Source: Paenibacillus taichungensis (lineage in GTDB: Bacteria > Bacillota > Bacilli > Paenibacillales > Paenibacillaceae). Taken from it: DNA of 64,000 bases. Below, piece by piece: positions 8,530-16,973 of this stretch. Location of the stretch: contig NZ_QEVW01000014.1 in NCBI RefSeq assembly GCF_003287275.1, positions 186,001 through 250,000 on the forward strand. Direction: 5' to 3'. The position numbers were made by a program, and so were the translations under genes. Numbering within the stretch: position 1 is the first letter of the stretch; the number at the start of each line of letters is the position of its first letter. A model generated the notes under the pieces. The model saw only the letters and a list, made by a program, of their open reading frames with translations. It searched no databases and had not been told where the DNA came from.

Positions 8530-9564
8530 ATGATAACTGTTCAAATTGTTTTATTTGACGGCTTCGACCTACTGGATGCTATTGCACCTTACGAAGTATT
8601 TTGCGCCGCTTCCACACATATGGACAACATGTTAAAGGTAGAACTGGTCACGGCTGAAGGACCAAGATCAGTTACTAGCGGTATGAACGGATTGACCATT
8701 GAAGCGCACGACACACTGGACCCGGAACGTGGGGGTATCATACTTGTGCCAGGCGCAGCCGGCGATGTAGAAGGAGATGGTCCAGACTCGATTCCAGTTA
8801 TTCTGGGCAAAGCCATGAATACGGGATTGACCAATAAGATCAAGGAAGCTTTCGAACGCAAAGACGTCGTAATCGCTACGGTGTGCGGCGGTTCCCTTTT
8901 GTTAGCCATGGGAGGAGTCCTGGAAGGCAGACATGCGGTAACACATCGTTTGGGTATGGATTTACTTGGTGCAACCGGGGCAATTCCAGTCCCGGCACGC
9001 GTAGTGGATGATGGTAACTTGGTTACCGGTGGCGGTGTGACCTCGGGACTCGATGTTGCGCTATATCTGGTCGAACGTGAACTGGGACCACGTATTGCAC
9101 ACGAGATAGAGCAATTGTTTGAGTATGAGCGAAGAGGAACCGTTTGGAGTGCAAAAGGCATTGTACCCAGCACTCACAAGTCGTTAACGGACAATGAACC
9201 AAGCATTGTATTCAATCAAACGATAGGAACCTCGGAGATATTGCAAAACGAGAAAACAAAGATATCCTTCTTTGACGGTAATTGGAATACAACAATCAAT
9301 ACACCAGTTGGTAAACTGGAAGTCGAGCTCTATATAAAGACAAGTACCGATGTGATCCAGGGCACGGCTACACAAGGTGATGAAACAATCGCTTTTTTGA
9401 ACCCTGTACTCTGCGACAACAAGTTGACCTGGACCCTGCCGATTACCAAACCCATGCGTTTGAATCTGAAATTCGAAGTTACCGTGGATGAAGATCAGAT
9501 GAGCGGAACCGCTAAGGCTGGCCTTCTTCCTTCTTCCAAATTAACGGGAAAACGAATAAACTAG
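8530..9564 (+). CDS. DJ-1/PfpI family protein with extra C-terminal domain
   Basis: A 344-residue protein. Residues ~1-205 are a DJ-1/PfpI (ThiJ) domain with the nucleophile elbow ATVCGGS (Cys about 119) and VTHRLG after it, the arrangement seen in isonitrile hydratase and AraC-linked DJ-1 proteins. After a linker, residues ~225-344 form a separate domain rich in beta strands (DGNWNTTINTPVGKLEVELYI) that I do not recognise; plain DJ-1 proteins end near 200 residues. The catalytic role is unknown. ATG 8530 has AAGGGGG ten bases upstream. Possibly in one transcript with the DUF2306 gene 50 bases on. Confidence 0.8.
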   Translation: MITVQIVLFDGFDLLDAIAPYEVFCAASTHMDNMLKVELVTAEGPRSVTSGMNGLTIEAHDTLDPERGGIILVPGAAGDVEGDGPDSIPVILGKAMNTGLTNKIKEAFERKDVVIATVCGGSLLLAMGGVLEGRHAVTHRLGMDLLGATGAIPVPARVVDDGNLVTGGGVTSGLDVALYLVERELGPRIAHEIEQLFEYERRGTVWSAKGIVPSTHKSLTDNEPSIVFNQTIGTSEILQNEKTKISFFDGNWNTTINTPVGKLEVELYIKTSTDVIQGTATQGDETIAFLNPVLCDNKLTWTLPITKPMRLNLKFEVTVDEDQMSGTAKAGLLPSSKLTGKRIN

Positions 9565-9614
9565 CCTTGTTGTCTATGTTCACAAAAGGAGTCTCGGGGG
9601 TTGCATAGGTAGAT

Positions 9615-10256
9615 ATGAAGAAACGAGGAAGACTGTACGGATGGCTAGGCTGCGTCACTATTTTATTTATTGTGTACGCTTTAGTGAAGAACTATTGGAT
9701 AGACCCAGAAGCCTCAGGCTTTTTAAGCCATAAGACAGGTTTGAAGCGTGAGCTTCATCTTCCGATCTGGCTGAATGTCATGTACGTTCATGTTGCGTTT
9801 GCATGTTTGGCGATGGCGTCTGGATTGCTCAACTTCTCTAGTTGGACTTTGGAAAAGAGCCGCAGGTTCCACCGTATAAACGGTTATGTTTATATTGTGT
9901 CCGTTGCGCTTGTTGTACTGACTTCCGGCTATATGGCACCTTACGCTACTGGAGGGAAAATAAGCAGTATTGGTTTCAATGCGCTTAATATCATCTGGCT
10001 ATTCATTACAATTACCGCTCTCATTCAAATTAAACAGAAACGAATGATCCAACACCGGAACTGGATGATTCGAAGTTATGCCTTTTGCTTCACGAACATG
10101 TTGATTCATCTCATCACTTCCCTTTTTCATCTGGGTTTTGGGTTGGTTTATGCTACAAGCTACACTATAAGTATTTATGGCTCTGTTGCTTTGCTGCTAG
10201 TTATTCCAGAATTCATCATCAGAATGAACTTCAAATTGAAAACAGCCCCCGAATAA
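9615..10256 (+). CDS. DUF2306 multipass membrane protein
   Basis: A 213-residue membrane protein with about six hydrophobic segments, the first at ~10-27. The family signature is visible in RRFHRINGYVYI and QHRNWMIRSYAF, whose His and Arg residues could bind a metal or haem, although the family function is not established. It starts 50 bases after the DJ-1 gene on the same strand. The stop codon lies inside a terminator-like hairpin. Confidence 0.75.
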   Translation: MKKRGRLYGWLGCVTILFIVYALVKNYWIDPEASGFLSHKTGLKRELHLPIWLNVMYVHVAFACLAMASGLLNFSSWTLEKSRRFHRINGYVYIVSVALVVLTSGYMAPYATGGKISSIGFNALNIIWLFITITALIQIKQKRMIQHRNWMIRSYAFCFTNMLIHLITSLFHLGFGLVYATSYTISIYGSVALLLVIPEFIIRMNFKLKTAPE

Positions 10257-10272
10257 TCTTTCGGAGGCTGTT
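10241..10272 (+). terminator. Hairpin at the end of the DUF2306 gene
   Basis: AACAGCCCCCGA pairs with TCGGAGGCTGTT (one mismatch) around an 8-base loop, overlapping the stop codon. No T run follows, so termination is uncertain. Confidence 0.4.
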
Positions 10273-10332
10273 CTGCATTCTAGCTTTAGTAGAACAAGTA
10301 AGAATGCAATGGTGATCCTTGTCTGCTCTATT

Positions 10333-11652
10333 TCAATTCGTCAGACTTGCTTTTATCTTATTCCAGATCGGATTGTCAGCCGTACCGCGTGCAGGCTGCT
10401 CTCCTTTTTCAATGGCATCCCAATACTTCCAGTCGGGCTTCGCGCTACCTAATTCATAATCCATACCATCCCACGTATCTTCGCGAAATGCATAGAACGC
10501 CCAATGCCATCCGTACTCATTAAAGATAGATATCAGATCCGCAATGTACCGGTCTGCACCTTGAACCATTCGATTCGTTCCAAATTCGGAAGCTATAATC
10601 CGGTTCGCAGGTATGTTATGATCAGATGCCCATTTGGCGACAGGTCCGACAAATTGTTTCAGCGTCTGACGATTAAACTCTTTTTCAGACTCATCATCTC
10701 CAACCTTTACGATCCCCGGATATGAATACGTAAATCCTTTTTTCTTGTTCTGGCTTGTCATCTCATAAGGCTCATACATATGAAAAGCATACAGCACGTT
10801 AGGATCATCAATCGGCTTCAGATACGTAAAGGCCCAAGGCGTTGCGTAGAGCCCCGAATCCACAATGATGGGCGTTGTCTGGTCTACCGTCCGGATCTCT
10901 TTGGTTATCGTGTCATAGAGTGAATTCAGATCAGCTGCGGTATGTTCTACTTTGGCATACCACTCCGAATAATCCTGCGTCCAAAAGTCATGAAAACCCG
11001 TACCCGTTTCCGGATGAGGTTCATTAATCAGATTATAGCCGATAACGGCAGGATGATTCTTCAAACGTGCTGCAAGATCCTTCCAAAACTCAGCGGCCTG
11101 TTTGTGATATTCAGTATCATTCCAGATCCGATCATCATTCTTGGCCCCGTTGAACTGCCGCCAGCGATCTCCCGGTAAGCTAAGCACTGTAATAATCACT
11201 TTCATCCCTTTAGCCTCGGCGGCGTCCAGATCTGCTTTGAGTCGGGCAAAATCCGCATCCACGATACCTTCGTACTTATCCGAGCTGCCTATCAAAAAAT
11301 CTGCGTTGATATTGGCATCTGGCTTGTCGTTAAACAAAAAATCTCGATCCTTACTCCACTTATCGGGTGCAAGCCGTACAAACTCTATGCCCTGTTCCTT
11401 GGCTGCTTCATAGTTGTCAGGAAGAGTTGTGGAGTTCATAAAATTGGTCCCTTTTCGCTGTTCATTCCAATAGCTCATTTTCTCCGAAGGAACAGCCTGC
11501 TTCTCCTCCTGACTGCTGTTCATCCCTGAAATCTCCAATGGCTTTGGAGAAGCTGAGTTAGAACTGCATCCAGCTAGTGCAACCAATATGGCCGCCGAGA
11601 GTAAGACATTTTTTCCGATGGGCCAACTCGATTTGGTTGATATTTTCTTCAT
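10333..11652 (-). CDS. Glycoside hydrolase family 5 lipoprotein
   Basis: A 439-residue secreted GH5 (clan A, TIM barrel) enzyme anchored as a lipoprotein: hydrophobic N-terminus with lipobox LAGC (Cys about 29). The acid/base is in NLINEPHPETG (Glu about 211) and the nucleophile in IIASEFGTNR (Glu about 356), both at expected barrel positions. Other barrel motifs include HMYEPYEM and VIGYNLINEP. GH5 members cut cellulose, mannan or related beta-glycans; the exact substrate cannot be read here. ATG 11652 has GAGGTG at good spacing, better than TTG 11658. Single gene; csaA upstream is on the same strand, 63 bases away. Confidence 0.88.
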   Translation of the reverse strand: MKKISTKSSWPIGKNVLLSAAILVALAGCSSNSASPKPLEISGMNSSQEEKQAVPSEKMSYWNEQRKGTNFMNSTTLPDNYEAAKEQGIEFVRLAPDKWSKDRDFLFNDKPDANINADFLIGSSDKYEGIVDADFARLKADLDAAEAKGMKVIITVLSLPGDRWRQFNGAKNDDRIWNDTEYHKQAAEFWKDLAARLKNHPAVIGYNLINEPHPETGTGFHDFWTQDYSEWYAKVEHTAADLNSLYDTITKEIRTVDQTTPIIVDSGLYATPWAFTYLKPIDDPNVLYAFHMYEPYEMTSQNKKKGFTYSYPGIVKVGDDESEKEFNRQTLKQFVGPVAKWASDHNIPANRIIASEFGTNRMVQGADRYIADLISIFNEYGWHWAFYAFREDTWDGMDYELGSAKPDWKYWDAIEKGEQPARGTADNPIWNKIKASLTN

Positions 11653-11715
11653 GGTCAATCACCTCGATAGCCATCTTACCCGTTGTCTGTTACGCCAATA
11701 TGACAATATGTTCTA

Positions 11716-12048
11716 TTATCCAATCGGTGTTCCGTCAGACAGCTCGATATCTGGTTTTAACAGAACGACATCCCCTTTTTCGGGTATTCCTCCCAGAACC
11801 AATACTTCTGATTTAAACCCGGCTATCCGGCGCGGTGGAAAGTTGACTACCCCTATGACTTGTTGTCCAACCAGTTTCTCGGCTGCATATCTTTTGGTAA
11901 TTTGTGCACTAGACTTTTTTATTCCAATTTCTTGTCCAAAATCAATCTCAAGTTTGATCGCAGGCACTTTCGCTTCTGCAAAAAACTCAGCTTTTTTAAC
12001 GGTTCCGACGCGAATATCCAGTTTCAAAAAATCATCAATGGTAGCCAT
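11716..12048 (-). CDS. csaA: CsaA, tRNA-binding-domain chaperone-like protein
   Basis: A 110-residue stand-alone tRNA-binding (OB-fold) domain, the full length of B. subtilis CsaA. Family residues include DFLKLDIRVGTV near the N-terminus, KSSAQIT in the middle and VVNFPPRRIAGFKSEVLVLG later. CsaA forms a dimer and has been described as an export-linked chaperone that can bind tRNA. The start has an excellent AGAGGAG. It follows the EamA gene by 55 bases on the same strand, with no obvious link in function. Confidence 0.92.
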   Translation of the reverse strand: MATIDDFLKLDIRVGTVKKAEFFAEAKVPAIKLEIDFGQEIGIKKSSAQITKRYAAEKLVGQQVIGVVNFPPRRIAGFKSEVLVLGGIPEKGDVVLLKPDIELSDGTPIG

Positions 12049-12103
12049 ATATATTCTCCTCTTCTACTTGTTTTATGGATACAATAGTTGTTATAAATTC
12101 ACA

Positions 12104-13012
12104 TTAAGTTCGAACTTCAGGAACGGCGTAACGCCAGGATTTTGCCCCAAAAAATGCCCCCATGCCGAGTACAGTCATCATCCCACCTATAAACTGAAAC
12201 AAAGAGATGGTTTCTCCCAGAAATACAAAGGCGAGTATGATCGCAAGAACAGGCTCTCCAATAATGCCTACAGAAACCGTCGTTGCTCCTAAAGATTTCA
12301 ATAATAGATTAATAAGAAATTGACCAAAAATGGTTGGGATTATGGCAAGTAACAAGAAATACATCCAATCTGAAGTATTATATCCGGTCAGGGAGATATG
12401 ATTGAATAGACTGTAGATAAGCAAGACACTTCCCGCAAGGAAGAAAACAATAACGCTGTACACATTTGCATCGATTTTGTGACTGACCTTTTGTCCAGCA
12501 AGCATATATGCCGAAACCGCAATTGTACCTAGTAAAGATAATCCATCCCCAACCAACGCCTCTCTAGATACCCCGATGTCACCCCATGCGATAATAACTG
12601 ATCCTGCAAGCGCTGTGACCAGACATAGTATCGTAACCATCTTTGCTCGTTCCTTGAAGATGAAGTATGACCCGACCATTACAAATAAGGGCTGCAACGA
12701 TAAAATGACCATGGAACTTGCAACGGAGGTATGCACCAGTGACTCCATCCAGAATAAGAAATGCAATCCGAGAAAGAGTCCGGCTAACAACACAACACTC
12801 CAATCTTTTCTGCTCATCTTAAGATTTCGAAGACTTTTCCAAGGTACAAAAGGAAGCATTAGTATTACGGTTATGAACAATCTGTACATCCCAGCTACAG
12901 AGGTTGGCGTCTCTGAGGACTTTATCAATATGGAAGAGATCGAGATGGACAAAATGCTGATAAAAAGCAAAAGGTACGGATGAGGCGAATACAACCTTTT
13001 ATTCATTTTCAT
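12104..13012 (-). CDS. EamA-family (DMT) transporter
   Basis: A 302-residue drug/metabolite transporter with about ten membrane segments in two EamA repeats (for example SILSISISSILIKSSETP in the first and PVLAIILAFVFLGETISLFQ in the second). These export amino acids, nucleosides or drugs; the substrate is unknown. ATG 13012 follows AAAGGAG at ideal spacing, so an upstream in-frame extension to 13072 is not likely to be translated. It is divergent from an AraC regulator across an AT-rich region with a long direct repeat, which suggests local control. Confidence 0.85.
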   Translation of the reverse strand: MKMNKRLYSPHPYLLLFISILSISISSILIKSSETPTSVAGMYRLFITVILMLPFVPWKSLRNLKMSRKDWSVVLLAGLFLGLHFLFWMESLVHTSVASSMVILSLQPLFVMVGSYFIFKERAKMVTILCLVTALAGSVIIAWGDIGVSREALVGDGLSLLGTIAVSAYMLAGQKVSHKIDANVYSVIVFFLAGSVLLIYSLFNHISLTGYNTSDWMYFLLLAIIPTIFGQFLINLLLKSLGATTVSVGIIGEPVLAIILAFVFLGETISLFQFIGGMMTVLGMGAFFGAKSWRYAVPEVRT

Positions 13013-13082
13013 ACTTACTCCTTTAATATGTTCTATCCAAATTCTGTGCACAGGATTATAGTGATAAAACAAAGATTGGATA

Positions 13083-13127
13083 TAATAATATCATCGTTAA
13101 TATTTTTATTGTGTAATAATATCGCTA
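13083..13127. promoter_or_regulatory. Direct repeat between EamA and AraC genes
   Basis: TAATAATATCATCG (13083) and TAATAATATCGCTA (13114) share their first ten bases and are 31 bases apart, about three helical turns, as for paired AraC-protein half-sites. The region is very AT-rich, so chance is possible. Confidence 0.35.
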
Positions 13128-13167
13128 TATTATATATAAATATCACCATTTGAAAGGACGCATTTAA

Positions 13168-14073
13168 ATGTCAAAGCAGCTCCACGAGACGATTCTTTTC
13201 CCTGATGCTTCATTCCCATACATTATGTACACAGCTAATTCCGAGAAAATTATTCCTGAAGGTAGAGGATTTAATGACTTACATTGGCATGAAGAACTAC
13301 AGATTACATTGGTTACTCAAGGAAGGTTGGTTATACAGGTAAACGGTGTTGATCATGAGTTACTGGCGGGCCAAGCTATCCTAATTAATAAGGGAGTCCT
13401 GCATGTTACAACGCATCTGACTCACAACGGTCAATATGTGAGTTTTAATTTCCCTGAAAAGCTGTTAGCCTTCTACGCAGATAGTGCGATGGACAAAAAT
13501 TATGTCTTACCTTATACAAACTCTTCACTGGTGTCGCTGGTAATCAAGGGTGATGTAGAATGGCAACAGATTGTGCTAGATATGTTATGGGATATGAAAA
13601 AGAGATTTGACATGACAAAAAAGTGGGGTTGGGAATATGAGGTTTCTATCAAGACAGTACAATTGTGGTTAATTTTGATTCATAATATTACGCTTTCCTC
13701 CGAGGAGGCGCCCAAATATGTAAAACTTCAGCAAGAGCGCCTTCAACTCATGCTCAGCTTTATCCATCAGCAATATTCAATGAATATCACACTGCAAGAA
13801 ATTGCTGATACAGCACATCTGAGCATCTCGGAGTGCACCCGGAGTTTTAAGAAGACCATTCATATGACACCGTATGATTACTTAATTAAGTACCGGATCA
13901 AAAAAAGCATGGAGTTATTAATTTCAACCGATTATACAGTAACCGAAATAGCTCACAGGGTTGGTTTTAATCATGTAAATAACTTCATTCAGTCTTTCAA
14001 AAAACATCAAAACCAAACACCTAAGGGTTTTCGGAATTCGAGTAATGAGATCAAACATCAAAGAAATAATTAG
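13168..14073 (+). CDS. AraC-family regulator with cupin domain
   Basis: A 301-residue regulator. The N-terminal half is a cupin ligand domain (LHWHEELQITLVTQGRLVI, then AGQAILINKGVLHV). The C-terminal ~100 residues are the double helix-turn-helix (ITLQEIADTAHLSISECTRSFKK; VTEIAHRVGFNHVNNFIQSFKKH). GAAAGGA precedes the ATG. Divergent from the EamA transporter, its most likely target. The MFS gene downstream is convergent. Confidence 0.85.
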   Translation: MSKQLHETILFPDASFPYIMYTANSEKIIPEGRGFNDLHWHEELQITLVTQGRLVIQVNGVDHELLAGQAILINKGVLHVTTHLTHNGQYVSFNFPEKLLAFYADSAMDKNYVLPYTNSSLVSLVIKGDVEWQQIVLDMLWDMKKRFDMTKKWGWEYEVSIKTVQLWLILIHNITLSSEEAPKYVKLQQERLQLMLSFIHQQYSMNITLQEIADTAHLSISECTRSFKKTIHMTPYDYLIKYRIKKSMELLISTDYTVTEIAHRVGFNHVNNFIQSFKKHQNQTPKGFRNSSNEIKHQRNN

Positions 14074-14087
14074 TATGATGCATTTCG

Positions 14088-15533
14088 TCACTTTTCTTTT
14101 AACATGTAAATGCAGGCACAAGCAGCAAAGGCAAGTATACCGCTCGCGGCGCTTGAGATGGAAAAAGCTCTTACATAATCCCCAAGGCCGGCCTCGTCAA
14201 GGGGCAAATGCAGTACGGCAGAAAACAACATGCTGATCATCGCCACACCCAATGTGTTCGCCAAATACATAAAGGTTGTGAACAGCCCTGATCCGGTTCC
14301 TGCCGAGGCCGCTGGCACGCGATTCAAGATCGTATTGGCGAGTGGGGTTGTGGCCATGCCCAGACCAAGCCCGTACACCAAGAGAATCAAAATATTGTGG
14401 TAATGGAATAAATGAACGGCATCCGTATGCAAAGACCACATCAGTAAAAATACACTTCCACCCATGGTAAGTGTACCTGCTTTCAATACCGCATCTCCCC
14501 ACCTTTTCACCATCCGCGAGGACAATAATGAAGTGGCGAAAAATCCAAGGCCTAGCGGCAAAAAAACAAGACTGGTTGATTGAACATCCAATTGTAATCC
14601 CACCTGAACATAATAATTTAAGATGAAGAAAAAAGAGAACATGCTCAGATATACAACGATTTCTGTGATAATACCTATCCGAAACGAATCTATTTTGAAA
14701 ATGGATAGCTCCATTAACGGCGTGCGTCCTGCCTCTTCCCTCCGTTTCTGCCGAAGCACGAATAGGAATAGCAGCAAGAGTGAGCTAAACACACAGCCCC
14801 AAGTCCATAACGGCCATCCTGATTTTTGCCCGATCGTTAACGGATAAATGAGCATAAGCAAGCCGAACATGACCACAGCCGTGCTGAGCCAGTCAATACT
14901 CTGCCTGTAATGTCCCCGAGATTCGGGAATGATACGGAGTCCTGCTAGTACAAGCAATCCTATTGGCACATTGCATAGAAAAACGATCCTCCAGCCAAGA
15001 TTGAACAGGTTCCAGTCCACTAATATGCCGCCTAATATGATACCAAGTGTAAAACCTACACCGATAACAGCACCATAGATGGCAAAAACAAACCCTTTTA
15101 CGCTCTCCGGAAAGCTGCTCTGTATAATCGACAAAACCTGGGGTTGGATCATCGCTGCAGATAGACCCTGGATGATACGAATGGCAATGAGTATCGTTGG
15201 ATGAGAAGCCAGGCCACCGAGCAGACCCATCAGGGTGAAGCCTAATACGCCAATCCATAACATGCGTTTTCGACCATATATATCCCCAAGTTTCCCACCC
15301 AGAATCAATGCAACTGCAAGTCCTAACGAATATCCAGAAAAAATAAGCTGGGCCTCGCCAAAGCTTGCTTTTATGCTGGATTGCATCATTGGAAGAGCCA
15401 CCTGTATCATATAATTGTTCAACGAAATCAGCAGTGTTGGCAACAAAATCAGAATTAGAGCCATCCAGCGGCGCGGGTCCACCTGTGGTGCTGGATATGC
15501 TTCACTTGTAACTGTAGCAGTTGATTTATGCAT
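14088..15533 (-). CDS. DHA2-family MFS exporter under Fur control
   Basis: A 481-residue major facilitator of the EmrB/QacA (14-segment) type, with GKLGDIYGRKRML after segment 2 and RIIQGLSAAMIQPQ in segment 4. A perfect Fur box lies 31 bases upstream of the ATG, so the gene should be iron-repressed. Iron-repressed DHA2 exporters near AraC/PchR-like regulators often secrete siderophores; that is my inference, and no siderophore synthesis genes are in the window. GGAGAGG precedes the start. Confidence 0.85.
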   Translation of the reverse strand: MHKSTATVTSEAYPAPQVDPRRWMALILILLPTLLISLNNYMIQVALPMMQSSIKASFGEAQLIFSGYSLGLAVALILGGKLGDIYGRKRMLWIGVLGFTLMGLLGGLASHPTILIAIRIIQGLSAAMIQPQVLSIIQSSFPESVKGFVFAIYGAVIGVGFTLGIILGGILVDWNLFNLGWRIVFLCNVPIGLLVLAGLRIIPESRGHYRQSIDWLSTAVVMFGLLMLIYPLTIGQKSGWPLWTWGCVFSSLLLLFLFVLRQKRREEAGRTPLMELSIFKIDSFRIGIITEIVVYLSMFSFFFILNYYVQVGLQLDVQSTSLVFLPLGLGFFATSLLSSRMVKRWGDAVLKAGTLTMGGSVFLLMWSLHTDAVHLFHYHNILILLVYGLGLGMATTPLANTILNRVPAASAGTGSGLFTTFMYLANTLGVAMISMLFSAVLHLPLDEAGLGDYVRAFSISSAASGILAFAACACIYMLKEK

Positions 15534-15563
15534 GATTATGATCCTCTCCTATCCTTCTCCAAT

Positions 15564-15578
15564 TGATAATAATTATCA
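15564..15578. promoter_or_regulatory. Fur box of the MFS exporter
   Basis: TGATAAT-A-ATTATCA is a perfect 7-1-7 inverted repeat matching the Bacillus Fur box, between the MFS start (15533) and the terminator of the upstream AraC gene. Confidence 0.85.
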
Positions 15579-15645
15579 GTTATTGGTGAGAGAGGGTCTA
15601 CCTGCAAAGGGATTTTCTATCCCTATAGAAGGAGCGTGGGTAAAC

Positions 15646-15689
15646 GAAAAAAGGAATCTCAACATGATCGTCATGTCTGAAATTCCTTC
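15646..15689 (-). terminator. Terminator of the PchR-like AraC gene
   Basis: On the minus strand an imperfect stem beginning AAGGAATTTCAG and ending TTGAGATTCCTT (15651-15688) is followed by TTTTTTC, ten bases past the AraC stop. Confidence 0.7.
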
Positions 15690-15698
15690 TGAATTGCC

Positions 15699-16697
15699 CT
15701 AATCGGTTTTTATATCCCGTTGAGGTAACATTTTGAGGTGCTCACTGGGGTTATATCCATAAATCTTACGAAAGGCTGTCGCAAAATTACTGACATTACT
15801 ATAGCCAACGGATACCGCCGCTTCTCCGACATTCATTCGCTGTACTTCCATATAATAAAGCGCCATTTCCATTCTTTGCTTGCGTACCAGCTCAAATACA
15901 GTCATGCCAAAGCGTTTGCGAAATCCCTTTTTAAGCTTGAATTCATTGATCCCGACCTTTCTGGCCAGCTCCTGAATGGATAAGGGTTGTTCAAAATGGC
16001 GAATAACCAATTCCCTGGCATAATCAAGATTTACCAGATCCTCACGGCTCAGGAAGCTTTTTTTAGTTAACGCCTGCTGCCCCTCCACTTCACCAAATAA
16101 TGCAATCAATTCCATGGATTTGCTCTCTAAGTACAACCTTTTCAAGGCTCCATTATACGTGCAGTTCAACATGTCCAACACACATCGATGAATCTCCGGT
16201 GTATTGGGATAGTTATCAATATTTCCTTTATATCGCTGCAGCCAAGACTGCATTTTTTGTTCCTCGGATAGATCTACTGCATAATGCAACAGTTCCTGCG
16301 GGGATAAGCGAATTTCAAGCATATGATGCCGGACGTCTGCTTTTTTCTCTTCATATACCAATTCATCCTCGAAAAATAACACATTGCCTGTCCAATGGTG
16401 GGTATAGCTTGTCTTCCCTTCCCACTCACAATAGATATCCCCATTAAGACAATAACTAATCTCAAATAACGGACAAGCCTCCTGAATACGAAGCTTCATA
16501 TCCTGGACATAGGTCGCATCGGTGATAACAATTTCCATACCCGGACGGATACGTGTTCGGTGTATGCCTCCTTGGCCCATCTCTTGCGGAATCGTAATAT
16601 GCTGCTCCCATATCTGGATCCGGGATTGTGCTTGAATCAGACCAGTAAATTGATCAAAAAGGCTGTGTACCTCGCTGTTAACTATATTTAGAGTCAA
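15699..16697 (-). CDS. AraC-family regulator, PchR-like
   Basis: A 332-residue regulator with the layout of PchR/YbtA-type siderophore regulators: a large N-terminal sensing region with RIRPGMEIVI at about 50-60 and a C-terminal double helix-turn-helix (SIQELARKVGINEFKLKKGFRK; VGEAAVSVGYSNVSNFATAFRK). The start is TTG 16697, with AAGGTG five bases upstream; no in-frame ATG occurs before about residue 40. It has its own terminator and lies upstream of the Fur-controlled MFS gene, which it may activate. Confidence 0.8.
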   Translation of the reverse strand: MTLNIVNSEVHSLFDQFTGLIQAQSRIQIWEQHITIPQEMGQGGIHRTRIRPGMEIVITDATYVQDMKLRIQEACPLFEISYCLNGDIYCEWEGKTSYTHHWTGNVLFFEDELVYEEKKADVRHHMLEIRLSPQELLHYAVDLSEEQKMQSWLQRYKGNIDNYPNTPEIHRCVLDMLNCTYNGALKRLYLESKSMELIALFGEVEGQQALTKKSFLSREDLVNLDYARELVIRHFEQPLSIQELARKVGINEFKLKKGFRKRFGMTVFELVRKQRMEMALYYMEVQRMNVGEAAVSVGYSNVSNFATAFRKIYGYNPSEHLKMLPQRDIKTD

Positions 16698-16973
16698 AAC
16701 GACACCTTCTTATATCCATTTAGAAATTTTGCGCGCTACTTCCTCTTTGCTAAATTCAATATTTCCCGAAGCCCACAGATAGGAATATATATACCACAAA
16801 TATGGAGTTTATCAAAGATGAGAACTATTGCATTATTGGTGCAGGACCATTTCACGTAACGCCGAGAAACTTCAAAGGATCCTATCTGAACTTCAAAATA
16901 CCTGCAATGATTCCTTTTCCCCTCATATGTTGGCCATCTCTCTGTTGGCACATTGATTCGAGCTTTGATGTAA

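Noticed and set aside
8589..9173. 194-codon minus-strand ORF inside the DJ-1 gene
   Set aside because: Low-complexity Pro/Ser/Thr composition typical of an antisense frame of a GC-richer gene.
11588..12292. 234-codon plus-strand ORF across the start of the GH5 gene, csaA and the end of the EamA gene
   Set aside because: It runs antisense through three convincing genes and shows no domain.
16698..16973. Possible gene in the gap between the PchR-like gene and the tandem DJ-1 gene
   Set aside because: The open frame here (to 17011) has no ribosome binding site or family features, and overlaps the end of the DJ-1 gene.
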